Positions 8,589 to 15,414 of a stretch of 31,339 nt of DNA are shown piece by piece (within the stretch, counting starts at the first letter, position 1; every line of letters starts with the position of its first letter). The notes beneath the pieces were generated by a model that did no database searches, was not told the DNA's origin, and saw nothing but the letters and a program-made list of their open reading frames with translations. Source of the DNA: Eubacterium sp. (lineage in GTDB: Bacteria > Bacillota > Clostridia > Lachnospirales > Lachnospiraceae); assembly GCA_003486385.1 (NCBI GenBank), contig DNFT01000071.1, positions 8,569 to 39,907 of the forward strand, given 5' to 3'. Position numbers and translations under genes: made by a program.

Positions 8589-9269
8589 CTATTTCACTCC
8601 GTATGTCTCATAATATGAATCTATTCTTGACTTTATCTCATCATCAATAAGAATCCTTCCGTGGCATGGCTTATTGTAAAGATACTCTGTAACTTCCTTC
8701 ATAGACACAATAGCCTTGGCGTCAAAACCATACTTCTCCTTAATTTCATCGAGAGCGCTCTTCGTACCTGAAAGACCTACCTCCATGCGGTTAAGTGACA
8801 CCATAAGACCAACGATTTCTACATTGGCTGCTCCTCTTACCTTAGGTACGGTCTCTTCCATGGACTTTCCGGATGTGGTGACATCCTCAATCATAACCAC
8901 CCTGTCACCATCAACAAGCTTGCTTCCAAGGAATCCACCCTTATCTGCGCCGTGATCCTTCTCTTCTTTTCTGTCCGAACAATAGCGAACCTCCTTGCCG
9001 TATAATTCACTATACGCAATTGCTGTAACAACACTGATAGGAATTCCCTTGTATGCCGGTCCGAATAATACATCAAAGTCATCACCATAGTTATCGTGAA
9101 TAGCCTTCGCATAATATTCTCCTAATTTCTTAAGCTGTGAGCCTGTCACATAAGCTCCTGCATTCATAAAGAACGGAGACTTTCTGCCGCTCTTCAAAGT
9201 AAAATCGCCGAATTTCAAGACATTGCTCTCTACCATGAAATCAATAAATTCCTGCTTGTACTGTTCCAT
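8589..9269 (-). CDS. pyrE: Orotate phosphoribosyltransferase
   Basis: PyrE couples orotate to PRPP to give OMP. The 226-residue protein has F-G-P-A-Y-K-G-I-P (orotate and phosphate binding), the basic R-K-E-E-K-D-H-G catalytic loop and the PRPP signature V-V-M-I-E-D-V-T-T-S-G-K-S. The N-terminal F-T-L-K-S-G-R-K-S-P-F-F-M segment is typical of the longer clostridial and proteobacterial form. It has its own well-formed promoter in the 79-base gap after the CvpA-like gene, so it may be transcribed both with the upstream pyr genes and separately. The ribosome site is AAGGAG. Confidence 0.96.
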   Translation of the reverse strand: MEQYKQEFIDFMVESNVLKFGDFTLKSGRKSPFFMNAGAYVTGSQLKKLGEYYAKAIHDNYGDDFDVLFGPAYKGIPISVVTAIAYSELYGKEVRYCSDRKEEKDHGADKGGFLGSKLVDGDRVVMIEDVTTSGKSMEETVPKVRGAANVEIVGLMVSLNRMEVGLSGTKSALDEIKEKYGFDAKAIVSMKEVTEYLYNKPCHGRILIDDEIKSRIDSYYETYGVK

Positions 9270-9315
9270 ATTTGTTCTCCTTCACTATTGTTATAAAGTA
9301 AGCATTATCTGTGTG

Positions 9316-9344
9316 ATTGTAACACATACATATCCTATTTTCAA
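9316..9344 (-). promoter_or_regulatory. Sigma-A-type promoter upstream of pyrE
   Basis: TTGAAA (9339-9344) and TACAAT (9316-9321) are spaced by exactly 17 bases on the minus strand. A short dyad, TGTG-N7-CACA, overlaps the -10 box and might be an operator. The predicted start of transcription is about 40 bases before the pyrE ATG. No PyrR-type attenuator is visible in the short leader. Confidence 0.6.
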
Positions 9345-9348
9345 TCAT

Positions 9349-10032
9349 TTAACGCATTATAATGCGCACATATTTCATAATGAAATTCTTATCATATATG
9401 AATGTAAGAAATACATTATCATTGACTGCAGCAAACACTTCCTTAGAGAGCGCAGAGCTTCCAAATACGGTTAACACCGCAAACACAATCCATATTGCGA
9501 AAAGTCCGATGACAAAGCCTGCGGCAGCACCCGCCGTCTTATTTATCTGCTTGAGAACCGGAAGCTTCGCAAGCACAGAAATAAATCCGAATATTACTCT
9601 CAGCAATATGAATACAATCAAGAAGCTTATGACAAACGTAATCACATTAAATATCAAATCCGATATGTAGTTTATCATATATTCCTTTATGCTGCTGACA
9701 CCTAACTGCGCATATTTTGTCACGGTGTTATTCTCCTTCAGCATATCCTTTATAACTTCAGGAAAATTCAGACTGTCTATTATCTCCTCGTCGCTTTTAA
9801 GCTCAAACATGTCATCGGTAATTATGTTTTCCTCAACAATAGCCTGTATTCCATCATATATTCTAGTATTATCCTTTATAGCTCCTGTGACAAACGGCAG
9901 AAGCATGAATACAGCTATCAGCGTTCCGACAAGTGATACAACAGAAAAAATCATTTTGATGATTCCCCTGTACATCCCCACTATTGTCGTCAATGCCAAT
10001 ACTGCTATAACTGTTATCAAAACCCAGTTCAA
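9349..10032 (-). CDS. CvpA-like membrane protein
   Basis: A protein of 227 residues with four hydrophobic segments (about residues 4-24, 26-50, 115-147 and 165-195) and a soluble, acidic stretch at 55-110. The opening, in which a short helix leads to R-G-I-I-K-M-I-F-S, and the overall topology fit the CvpA/colicin V production family. Members often lie beside purine or stress genes and their molecular role is poorly defined. The start is TTG, with GGGAG 7 bases before it; no ATG serves better. It sits between pyrD and pyrE, so co-transcription with pyrimidine genes is likely. Confidence 0.7.
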   Translation of the reverse strand: MNWVLITVIAVLALTTIVGMYRGIIKMIFSVVSLVGTLIAVFMLLPFVTGAIKDNTRIYDGIQAIVEENIITDDMFELKSDEEIIDSLNFPEVIKDMLKENNTVTKYAQLGVSSIKEYMINYISDLIFNVITFVISFLIVFILLRVIFGFISVLAKLPVLKQINKTAGAAAGFVIGLFAIWIVFAVLTVFGSSALSKEVFAAVNDNVFLTFIYDKNFIMKYVRIIMR

Positions 10033-10066
10033 TTCTTAACTCCCTTCAGCCTCCCTGCTATAGTCC

Positions 10067-10975
10067 TTAATGCACACAGCCGATAAGCTCTTTGATATCC
10101 TTCACCTTATTCTTCTCCATGTATGCCTTAATTCCTTCAAGAACCTCTATTGTTGTGTAAGGGTTGTGGAAATTGGCGGTTCCTATTGATACTGCCGTTG
10201 CACCTGCCATGATGAACTCCAGTGCATCCTCGGCATTCATTATGCCGCCCATTCCTATAACAGGTATCTTAACCGCATGTGCCGCCTGATATACCATTCT
10301 CACGGCTACAGGCTTGATTGCAGGACCAGAGAGTCCTCCTGTCTTATTGGCTACCGCAAAGGTTCTCCTGTTCACATCAATCTTCATTCCTGTTAGAGTA
10401 TTGATGAGCGAAATCGCATCTGCTCCGCCAGCCTCAGCCGCCTTAGCCATTACAGTGATGTCCGTCACATTAGGACTTAGCTTCATAATGACCGGCTGCT
10501 TCGCATGCTTTTTTAAAACCGAAGTGATATGCTCAACACTGTCGGGATTCTGGCCGAAAGCTATTCCACCCTCCTTCACATTAGGGCAGGAAATATTGAT
10601 TTCAAGCATGTCAACAGGCTCATCTGCAAGCCGTTCAACAACCTCAACATAATCCTCCTCCGTCTTTCCGCACACATTGACAATAATCTTTGTATCGTAC
10701 TTCCTCAGGAATGGAATATCCCTTTTGCAAAATACATCTATGCCCGGATTCTGAAGTCCGATGGCATTAATCATTCCGCCATAGGTCTCAGCAATCCTAG
10801 GTGTAGGGTTTCCCGGCCACGGAACATTAGCCACGCCCTTGGTCACAACTGCTCCAAGCATATTCAGATCAACAAATTCACCATATTCTGCACCTGACCC
10901 GAAGGTTCCCGAAGCCGTCATGACAGGATTCTTAAGTTCAACACCCGCGATATTTACCGTTGTACATAATTCCAT
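10067..10975 (-). CDS. pyrD: Dihydroorotate dehydrogenase, class 1B catalytic subunit
   Basis: PyrD oxidises dihydroorotate to orotate, with electrons passed through PyrK to NAD+. The 302-residue FMN protein has the class 1 N terminus (V-x-L-K-N-P-V-M-T-A-S-G-T-F-G), the N-A-I-G-L-Q-N-P-G loop and I-N-I-S-C-P-N-V. The Cys active base in that last motif marks class 1B, whereas class 2 enzymes use Ser. The FMN phosphate site G-M-G-G-I and A-V-S-I-G-T follow. The frame is open further upstream, but the chosen ATG overlaps the pyrK stop by one base and has AGGAGG ahead of it. Adjacent pyrK confirms the two-subunit enzyme. Confidence 0.96.
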   Translation of the reverse strand: MELCTTVNIAGVELKNPVMTASGTFGSGAEYGEFVDLNMLGAVVTKGVANVPWPGNPTPRIAETYGGMINAIGLQNPGIDVFCKRDIPFLRKYDTKIIVNVCGKTEEDYVEVVERLADEPVDMLEINISCPNVKEGGIAFGQNPDSVEHITSVLKKHAKQPVIMKLSPNVTDITVMAKAAEAGGADAISLINTLTGMKIDVNRRTFAVANKTGGLSGPAIKPVAVRMVYQAAHAVKIPVIGMGGIMNAEDALEFIMAGATAVSIGTANFHNPYTTIEVLEGIKAYMEKNKVKDIKELIGCVH

Positions 10976-11751
10976 CACAGCTCCACCTCCTTTGAATCGA
11001 ATACCGGGCCATCCTTGCATATTCTGGCATTATGGACATGTGAATGCTCATCAACATCCTTTGTCCTGCATACACAGGCAAGACATGCGCCTATGCCGCA
11101 GGCCATCTTCTCCTCGAGGGAAATCTGAGCTTCTGTTTCCTTATCCTCCGCATACCTCTTAAGCCCTCTCAGCATAGGAGTAGGTCCACATGCGTAGAAC
11201 ACTCCGGCTTCAATATTTTCCTGCTTTATGGCATCAATAACATTACCATGTACTCCAAGGCTTCCGTCATCTGTTGCAATCACAACCTTGGCATATTTCT
11301 TCATATCCTCCACAAGGAATGTGTTGCTGTCACGATATCCAAGCACCGCCGTAATCTCCATATCGGGATATGCCGAATGTATTCCCTTTGCCAGCTCAAG
11401 CATAGGGGGAATTCCGATTCCGCCTGCGACAAGCACAGGCTTCTTGTCCTTTATTGTAAATCCATTACCCAGAGGGCCGATAATCTTTACCGTATCCCCC
11501 TGTACATAGTGGGAAAATTCGCCAGTACCAAAGCCTACAACTCTATATACAAGTCTTAATGTGTTCCCATTCACCTCACAAATGCTTATCGGTCTTGGAA
11601 GAAGCTTCGAGCCATCATGCGTGTACAGTGAAACAAACTGTCCCGGGCGTGCCTCCTTCGCAATATCTTTTGTCTCAAGCACGAGGCTGTAAATTCCGTC
11701 TAAAAGCTTCTCCTGACAAACCACTTTTGCTGTTTCTGTGTATTTTGACAT
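10975..11751 (-). CDS. pyrK: Dihydroorotate dehydrogenase electron-transfer subunit
   Basis: PyrK carries FAD and a 2Fe-2S cluster and links PyrD to NAD+. The 258-residue protein has an FAD domain with R-P-I-S-I, an NAD domain with V-A-G-G-I-G-I-P-P-M, a C-G-P-T-P-M-L motif, and the cluster ligands C-x4-C-x2-C followed by a fourth Cys near the end (H-N-A-R-I-C-K-D-G-P-V-F). One extra Cys lies two residues after the third. The start is the ATG with GGTGGAG six bases ahead, 16 codons inside the longest frame, and only 13 bases after the pyrF stop. It is coupled to pyrD by a one-base overlap. Confidence 0.95.
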   Translation of the reverse strand: MSKYTETAKVVCQEKLLDGIYSLVLETKDIAKEARPGQFVSLYTHDGSKLLPRPISICEVNGNTLRLVYRVVGFGTGEFSHYVQGDTVKIIGPLGNGFTIKDKKPVLVAGGIGIPPMLELAKGIHSAYPDMEITAVLGYRDSNTFLVEDMKKYAKVVIATDDGSLGVHGNVIDAIKQENIEAGVFYACGPTPMLRGLKRYAEDKETEAQISLEEKMACGIGACLACVCRTKDVDEHSHVHNARICKDGPVFDSKEVEL

Positions 11752-11764
11752 AGTATTCTCCACC

Positions 11765-12691
11765 TTATTTGTTTGCGAGTGCTCCATTGATATCGGCAAC
11801 CATATCCATCACTGCAGCTCTTGACGCATCACCGAAATTTTCCGCTCCGTATTGTGTATACTTCTCATTCTTATAAGCAGCGATTATTCCTCTTGAGCTG
11901 TTAACTATAGCACCAAGTCCGTCCTCATTAAAGAAATCCACAAGATCGACGCCCTTGCCACCCTGTGCACCATATCCCGGTACAAGAATAAAGCTCTTAG
12001 GCATAAGCTTTCTCAGTGTTCTTCCCATCTCAGGGTATGTGGCACCCACAACAGCGCCCACATAGCTGTAGCCATCTCCCATGCATTCAGCTCCCCACTC
12101 GGCAACCTTCTCGCCAACCCACTCATAAAGTGGTCTTCCATCAATGATTCTGTCCTGAAATTCTCCGCTTGAAGGATTAGATGTCTTTACAAGTATGAAA
12201 ATACCCTTCTTCTCCTCCTTACATACGTCAATAAAAGGCTTGATACCATCCGAACCTAGGTAAGGATTAACCGTAGCAAAATCCTCATCAAATGCACTGT
12301 ATGACTTCGTTCCCACATTGACCCTTCCAAGATGTGCAACCGCATAGGCAGCCGATGTGGAGCCGATATCACCTCTCTTGACATCTCCTATAATAACAAG
12401 GTTCTTCTCCTTTGCATACTTAACCGTGCGCGAAAACACTTCAAGTCCCGGTATGCCGAACTGCTCATACATGGCAATCTGAGGCTTAACAGCCGGAATA
12501 AGATCATATGTCTTATCAATTATCTCCTTGTTAAACTGCCATATAGCTTCTGCTGCTCCCTCTAATGTCTCTCCGTACTCTGCAAATGCCTTCTTCTGGA
12601 TATGCTCCGGAATATAGCTGAGCATAGGATCAAGTCCTACAACTATAGGTGCATTTGTCTTCCTGATGTTGGTGATAAGCTTGTTAATCAT
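11765..12691 (-). CDS. pyrF: Orotidine 5'-phosphate decarboxylase (long, PyrF type 2)
   Basis: PyrF converts OMP to UMP. At 308 residues this is the longer type 2 form. It begins with V-V-G-L-D-P-M in place of the short-form motif, and has the catalytic Lys and Asp set in G-D-V-K-R-G-D-I-G-S-T. The phosphate-binding end is V-P-G-Y-G-A-Q-G-G followed by N-S-S-R-G-I-I-A-A-Y. It starts 8 bases after the Nudix-like gene and is followed within 13 bases by pyrK, so it heads the pyr part of the run. No pyrimidine-specific attenuator precedes it, so control may come from the sufC-side promoter or from elsewhere. Confidence 0.95.
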   Translation of the reverse strand: MINKLITNIRKTNAPIVVGLDPMLSYIPEHIQKKAFAEYGETLEGAAEAIWQFNKEIIDKTYDLIPAVKPQIAMYEQFGIPGLEVFSRTVKYAKEKNLVIIGDVKRGDIGSTSAAYAVAHLGRVNVGTKSYSAFDEDFATVNPYLGSDGIKPFIDVCKEEKKGIFILVKTSNPSSGEFQDRIIDGRPLYEWVGEKVAEWGAECMGDGYSYVGAVVGATYPEMGRTLRKLMPKSFILVPGYGAQGGKGVDLVDFFNEDGLGAIVNSSRGIIAAYKNEKYTQYGAENFGDASRAAVMDMVADINGALANK

Positions 12692-12699
12692 AATTCCTC

Positions 12700-13098
12700 C
12701 TATATAATTCCTGCATTTTTAAGATCATTTAAAACGCCCTTGTTTTCAATATATTCAGACAGCTCTGAGGCTGTAACCCACTTAAAATCACTTACTGCCT
12801 CGGAGAGAATAACCATATCCGATTCTGCGTGGCACAGATAAGCAATACCGACAATCTGCATGTCGCCAAGTGAATATGACCATGTATATGGTATACTGTC
12901 AATCCAGGCATCTAACCCCGTGGCTTCGTTGATTAACTGTTCTACATACAAATCCGGTCCTGCGCCATACTCCAGGTCACCATCAACAAATTCCCACTGA
13001 TATGGCTCTGTTATCCTGTCATCATACCACTTGCGAAGTATCAAGAACTTATCATTGTTCTTTACAATTCCTTTAACCTTGATTCCAAACTTATTCAT
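12700..13098 (-). CDS. Nudix-fold protein with a degenerate catalytic box
   Basis: A protein of 132 residues with the outline of a Nudix hydrolase: a V-K-G-I-V-K-N-N-D-K-F-L-I-L-R start, the W-E-F-V-D-G-D-L-E-Y-G segment, and a closing F-K-W-V-T-A-S-E-L. The Nudix box, normally G-x5-E-x7-R-E-U-x-E-E-x-G-U, spans residues 40-62. It has Ala46 for the first Glu and reads Q-L-I-N-E-A where R-E-U-x-E-E is expected. Most metal-binding Glu residues are therefore gone, so classical pyrophosphohydrolase activity is doubtful. A ligand-binding or regulatory role is possible. The ATG overlaps the upstream stop (TGATG) and AGGGTGA serves as ribosome site. It lies between the zinc-ribbon protein and pyrF. 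Confidence 0.75.
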   Translation of the reverse strand: MNKFGIKVKGIVKNNDKFLILRKWYDDRITEPYQWEFVDGDLEYGAGPDLYVEQLINEATGLDAWIDSIPYTWSYSLGDMQIVGIAYLCHAESDMVILSEAVSDFKWVTASELSEYIENKGVLNDLKNAGII

Positions 13099-13553
13099 CA
13101 CTTATCACCCTTTCTCAAGAAAGCATCTGTATGCATTTTTCCTTTCATGGTATTTTTAGGCTTCTCTCCGACATCCGCACTTGTAAGCACAGCCGAAAGA
13201 TTCTTGGTGAGAATTGCAGCACATGCCGGACAGAATCTGCCATATCTTATAGGCTCTCCGCACCTCTCACATGGAATATACTGCCCCGAGCCATCCGGTA
13301 TCTCTATTCTTCCCTGACGCAGCAGCTTATTGATTTTATAGATTGAGACACCTGTAGCCTCCGAAATCACTATTCCCGGACTCGGTCCATGTTCATCTAT
13401 ATATGCCTTTACCTTTCCAAAATCATCATATACTACATTTCCACAGTCCTCACAGATATATTTCCCGGCTCCCTGGAATATATATCTTCCACCACATTTG
13501 TCGCATTTTATGGGTGTATCATCAAATACAACATTTTTCCTTTTGTCTATCAT
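13098..13553 (-). CDS. Zinc-ribbon / helix-turn-helix protein resembling YvyF (TIGR03826)
   Basis: A protein of 151 residues with two zinc-binding knuckle pairs, Cys17-Cys20/Cys34-Cys37 and Cys95-Cys98/Cys108-Cys111. Between them is a helix-turn-helix-like stretch at about 45-82 (S-E-A-T-G-V-S-I-Y-K-I-N-K-L-L-R-Q-G-R-I). This layout, down to P-C-E-R-C-G-x-P-I-R-x-G-x-F-C-x-x-C, matches what I remember of the 'flagellar operon protein' YvyF found near flgM in Bacillus. No flagellar gene is present here; it overlaps the Nudix-like gene and follows sufB/D by 13 bases. DNA or RNA binding is a reasonable inference. A role in flagella is not supported by the context. Confidence 0.7.
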   Translation of the reverse strand: MIDKRKNVVFDDTPIKCDKCGGRYIFQGAGKYICEDCGNVVYDDFGKVKAYIDEHGPSPGIVISEATGVSIYKINKLLRQGRIEIPDGSGQYIPCERCGEPIRYGRFCPACAAILTKNLSAVLTSADVGEKPKNTMKGKMHTDAFLRKGDK

Positions 13554-13566
13554 TGATACCTCTCCT

Positions 13567-14484
13567 TTACTTTAAAAATCCATTTACTATCTGTGCTTCT
13601 GCCTCAGCCTCGGTGAGTCCTAAGGTCATCAGCTTAATAATCTGTTCTCCTGCGATCTTTCCGATAGCAGCCTCATGAATAAGACTGGCATCAATATTGT
13701 TCGCTGTAATCTCCGGAACAGCACTCACTGTAGCTTCATCCATTATAATAGCGTCACATTCCGAATGTCCCGCACATCTGTTATTTCCATTGATTACCGA
13801 CTTAAAGAGCTGATATGACTTATTCTTGGCAACAGACCTTGAAATTACATTAGCCGATGAACCTTCACCGTCTAAGTCAACCTTAAAATCCGTTGTCGCC
13901 CGCTGCTGCCCATGGGTCATAATCTTCTCACGTATGATAAGTGTGGCATCCTTTCCAAGCTTTCCGGCAGTCACTCTATGCGTGGAATCGATACCTCTTA
14001 TCTGTACTGTATCCATCTCCATGTAACCACCCTCGGCTATCTCAACTACGGTAGTCGGATTCATTACACGCTTTCCCATTCCATCGCCTTCGCCATAATG
14101 CTTTTCTACATAGCGAACCCTCGCATTCTTCCCAATATGGAATGTATGAATACCATCATGTGACGAATCCGCATCACCGCCGTTGTGTATTCCACAACCT
14201 GCGACTATGGTCACATCACTTCCTTCACCTATATAGAAATCGTTATACACAAGATCCTTCAAGCCTGTTGCACTCAGAATAACTGGTATGTGCACACTCT
14301 CATTCTTGGTTCCCGGCTTGATTATTATATCAATTCCTGGCTTATCCTCCTTGGTAACTATATCAATATTGGCAGTTGTGCTTCGTCCCGCAGCCTGACC
14401 ATTCACTCTGAAATTATATGCTCCTGCCGGCACCTCATGAAGACCGGCAATCTGCTCGAGAAGACTTTTCTGAATCGCATCCAT
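13567..14484 (-). CDS. sufB: SufB/SufD-family Fe-S scaffold protein (single-subunit, SMS-type)
   Basis: A SufB/D-family protein of 305 residues forming the scaffold side of an Fe-S assembly machine, with the ATPase SufC encoded 7 bases upstream. The beta-helix core is recognisable, and the C-terminal signature is intact: C-A-G-H-S-E-C-D, then I-H-E-A-A-I-G-K-I with the His-Glu pair, and the final G-L-x-E-x-E-A-x-x-x-I-V-N-G-F. It is much shorter than SufB (~480) or SufD (~420), and there is only one such gene, with no SufS, SufU or SufD nearby. That is the pattern described for the minimal SUF-like SmsBC system of anaerobes. The chosen ATG lies 11 bases after GGAGG. A longer frame exists but would run into sufC. 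Confidence 0.88.
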   Translation of the reverse strand: MDAIQKSLLEQIAGLHEVPAGAYNFRVNGQAAGRSTTANIDIVTKEDKPGIDIIIKPGTKNESVHIPVILSATGLKDLVYNDFYIGEGSDVTIVAGCGIHNGGDADSSHDGIHTFHIGKNARVRYVEKHYGEGDGMGKRVMNPTTVVEIAEGGYMEMDTVQIRGIDSTHRVTAGKLGKDATLIIREKIMTHGQQRATTDFKVDLDGEGSSANVISRSVAKNKSYQLFKSVINGNNRCAGHSECDAIIMDEATVSAVPEITANNIDASLIHEAAIGKIAGEQIIKLMTLGLTEAEAEAQIVNGFLK

Positions 14485-14491
14485 ATTCTGC

Positions 14492-15238
14492 TCATGCCTC
14501 CTGTCCCTTATAATATTTGCAGCCGGTGTCCGCAGCCAGAAGCTCTTCAAGGACTTCCTCCCTGCTGCCGCTTTTTCTTACCTGCCCATCAGCTATCACT
14601 ATAATCCTGTCGGCTATATTGAGTATCCTCTCCTGATGTGAAATTATTATAATGGAACCACTGGTCTTTTCATGCATCTGTTCAAATACCTTAATCAGAT
14701 TGTTAAAGCTCCATAAATCTATTCCCGCCTCCGGCTCATCAAACACCGAAAGCTTCGTTCCACGCGCCAGAATCATGGCAATCTCAATTCTTTTAAGTTC
14801 TCCGCCCGAAAGGCTTGCATTTACCTCCCTGTTGACATATTCCCTTGCACACAGACCAACTGCCGAAAGATATTCACACACACCCGCAACAGTCATCTTC
14901 CTGTCACCTGAGGCAAGCATTATAAGATCCTTAACCGTAAGCCCCTTAAACCTCACCGGCTGCTGGAATGCAAAGCTTATTCCGGCTCTTGCCCTGTCCG
15001 TTATCGACATCCGGGTTATATCCTGTCCATCAAGCAGAATACTTCCCGATGTCGGCCTGATTATACCGGCGATAAGCTTTGCAAGCGTGGACTTACCGCC
15101 GCCGTTAGGTCCTGTAATCGCTGTAAAAGCGTCCTCAATCTTAAGGCTTATATTCTTGATTATCTCCTTGGAAGCCCCGCTTCCATCGGATGTATCATTC
15201 TCTGTCACACTATATGACACATTCTGTAATTCCAGCAT
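14492..15238 (-). CDS. sufC: SufC-type ABC ATPase of Fe-S cluster assembly
   Basis: A soluble ABC ATPase of 248 residues that powers the SufB/D scaffold encoded next. Walker A is G-P-N-G-G-G-K-S-T, the Q-loop lies in F-A-F-Q-Q-P-V, the signature is L-S-G-G-E-L-K-R-I-E, and Walker B is L-S-V-F-D-E-P-E-A-G-I-D, with the Glu-rich form usual in SufC. H-loop His is in I-I-I-S-H-Q-E-R. It has no membrane partner, and the adjacent scaffold makes Fe-S assembly the clear choice over transport. It heads the long run that continues into the pyr genes. The ribosome site (GGAG, 10 bases away) is somewhat distant. An AT-rich 176-base gap upstream probably holds the promoter, which I cannot fix. Confidence 0.92.
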   Translation of the reverse strand: MLELQNVSYSVTENDTSDGSGASKEIIKNISLKIEDAFTAITGPNGGGKSTLAKLIAGIIRPTSGSILLDGQDITRMSITDRARAGISFAFQQPVRFKGLTVKDLIMLASGDRKMTVAGVCEYLSAVGLCAREYVNREVNASLSGGELKRIEIAMILARGTKLSVFDEPEAGIDLWSFNNLIKVFEQMHEKTSGSIIIISHQERILNIADRIIVIADGQVRKSGSREEVLEELLAADTGCKYYKGQEA

Positions 15239-15414
15239 TTTGTTTCTATTCTCCGTTTCCCGGCGACGTTTTGTGAAAAGTGCAGTTCCGGCGGGCTTAT
15301 CCCTTCTGTCCCTGCAGCATAGCTATTATTATTTAACAAAAATGGCCGCCTGCAAATATATTATCCGCATTCGACCATATTTTAACATAAAATTACAATA
15401 TATGAAAGAGTATT

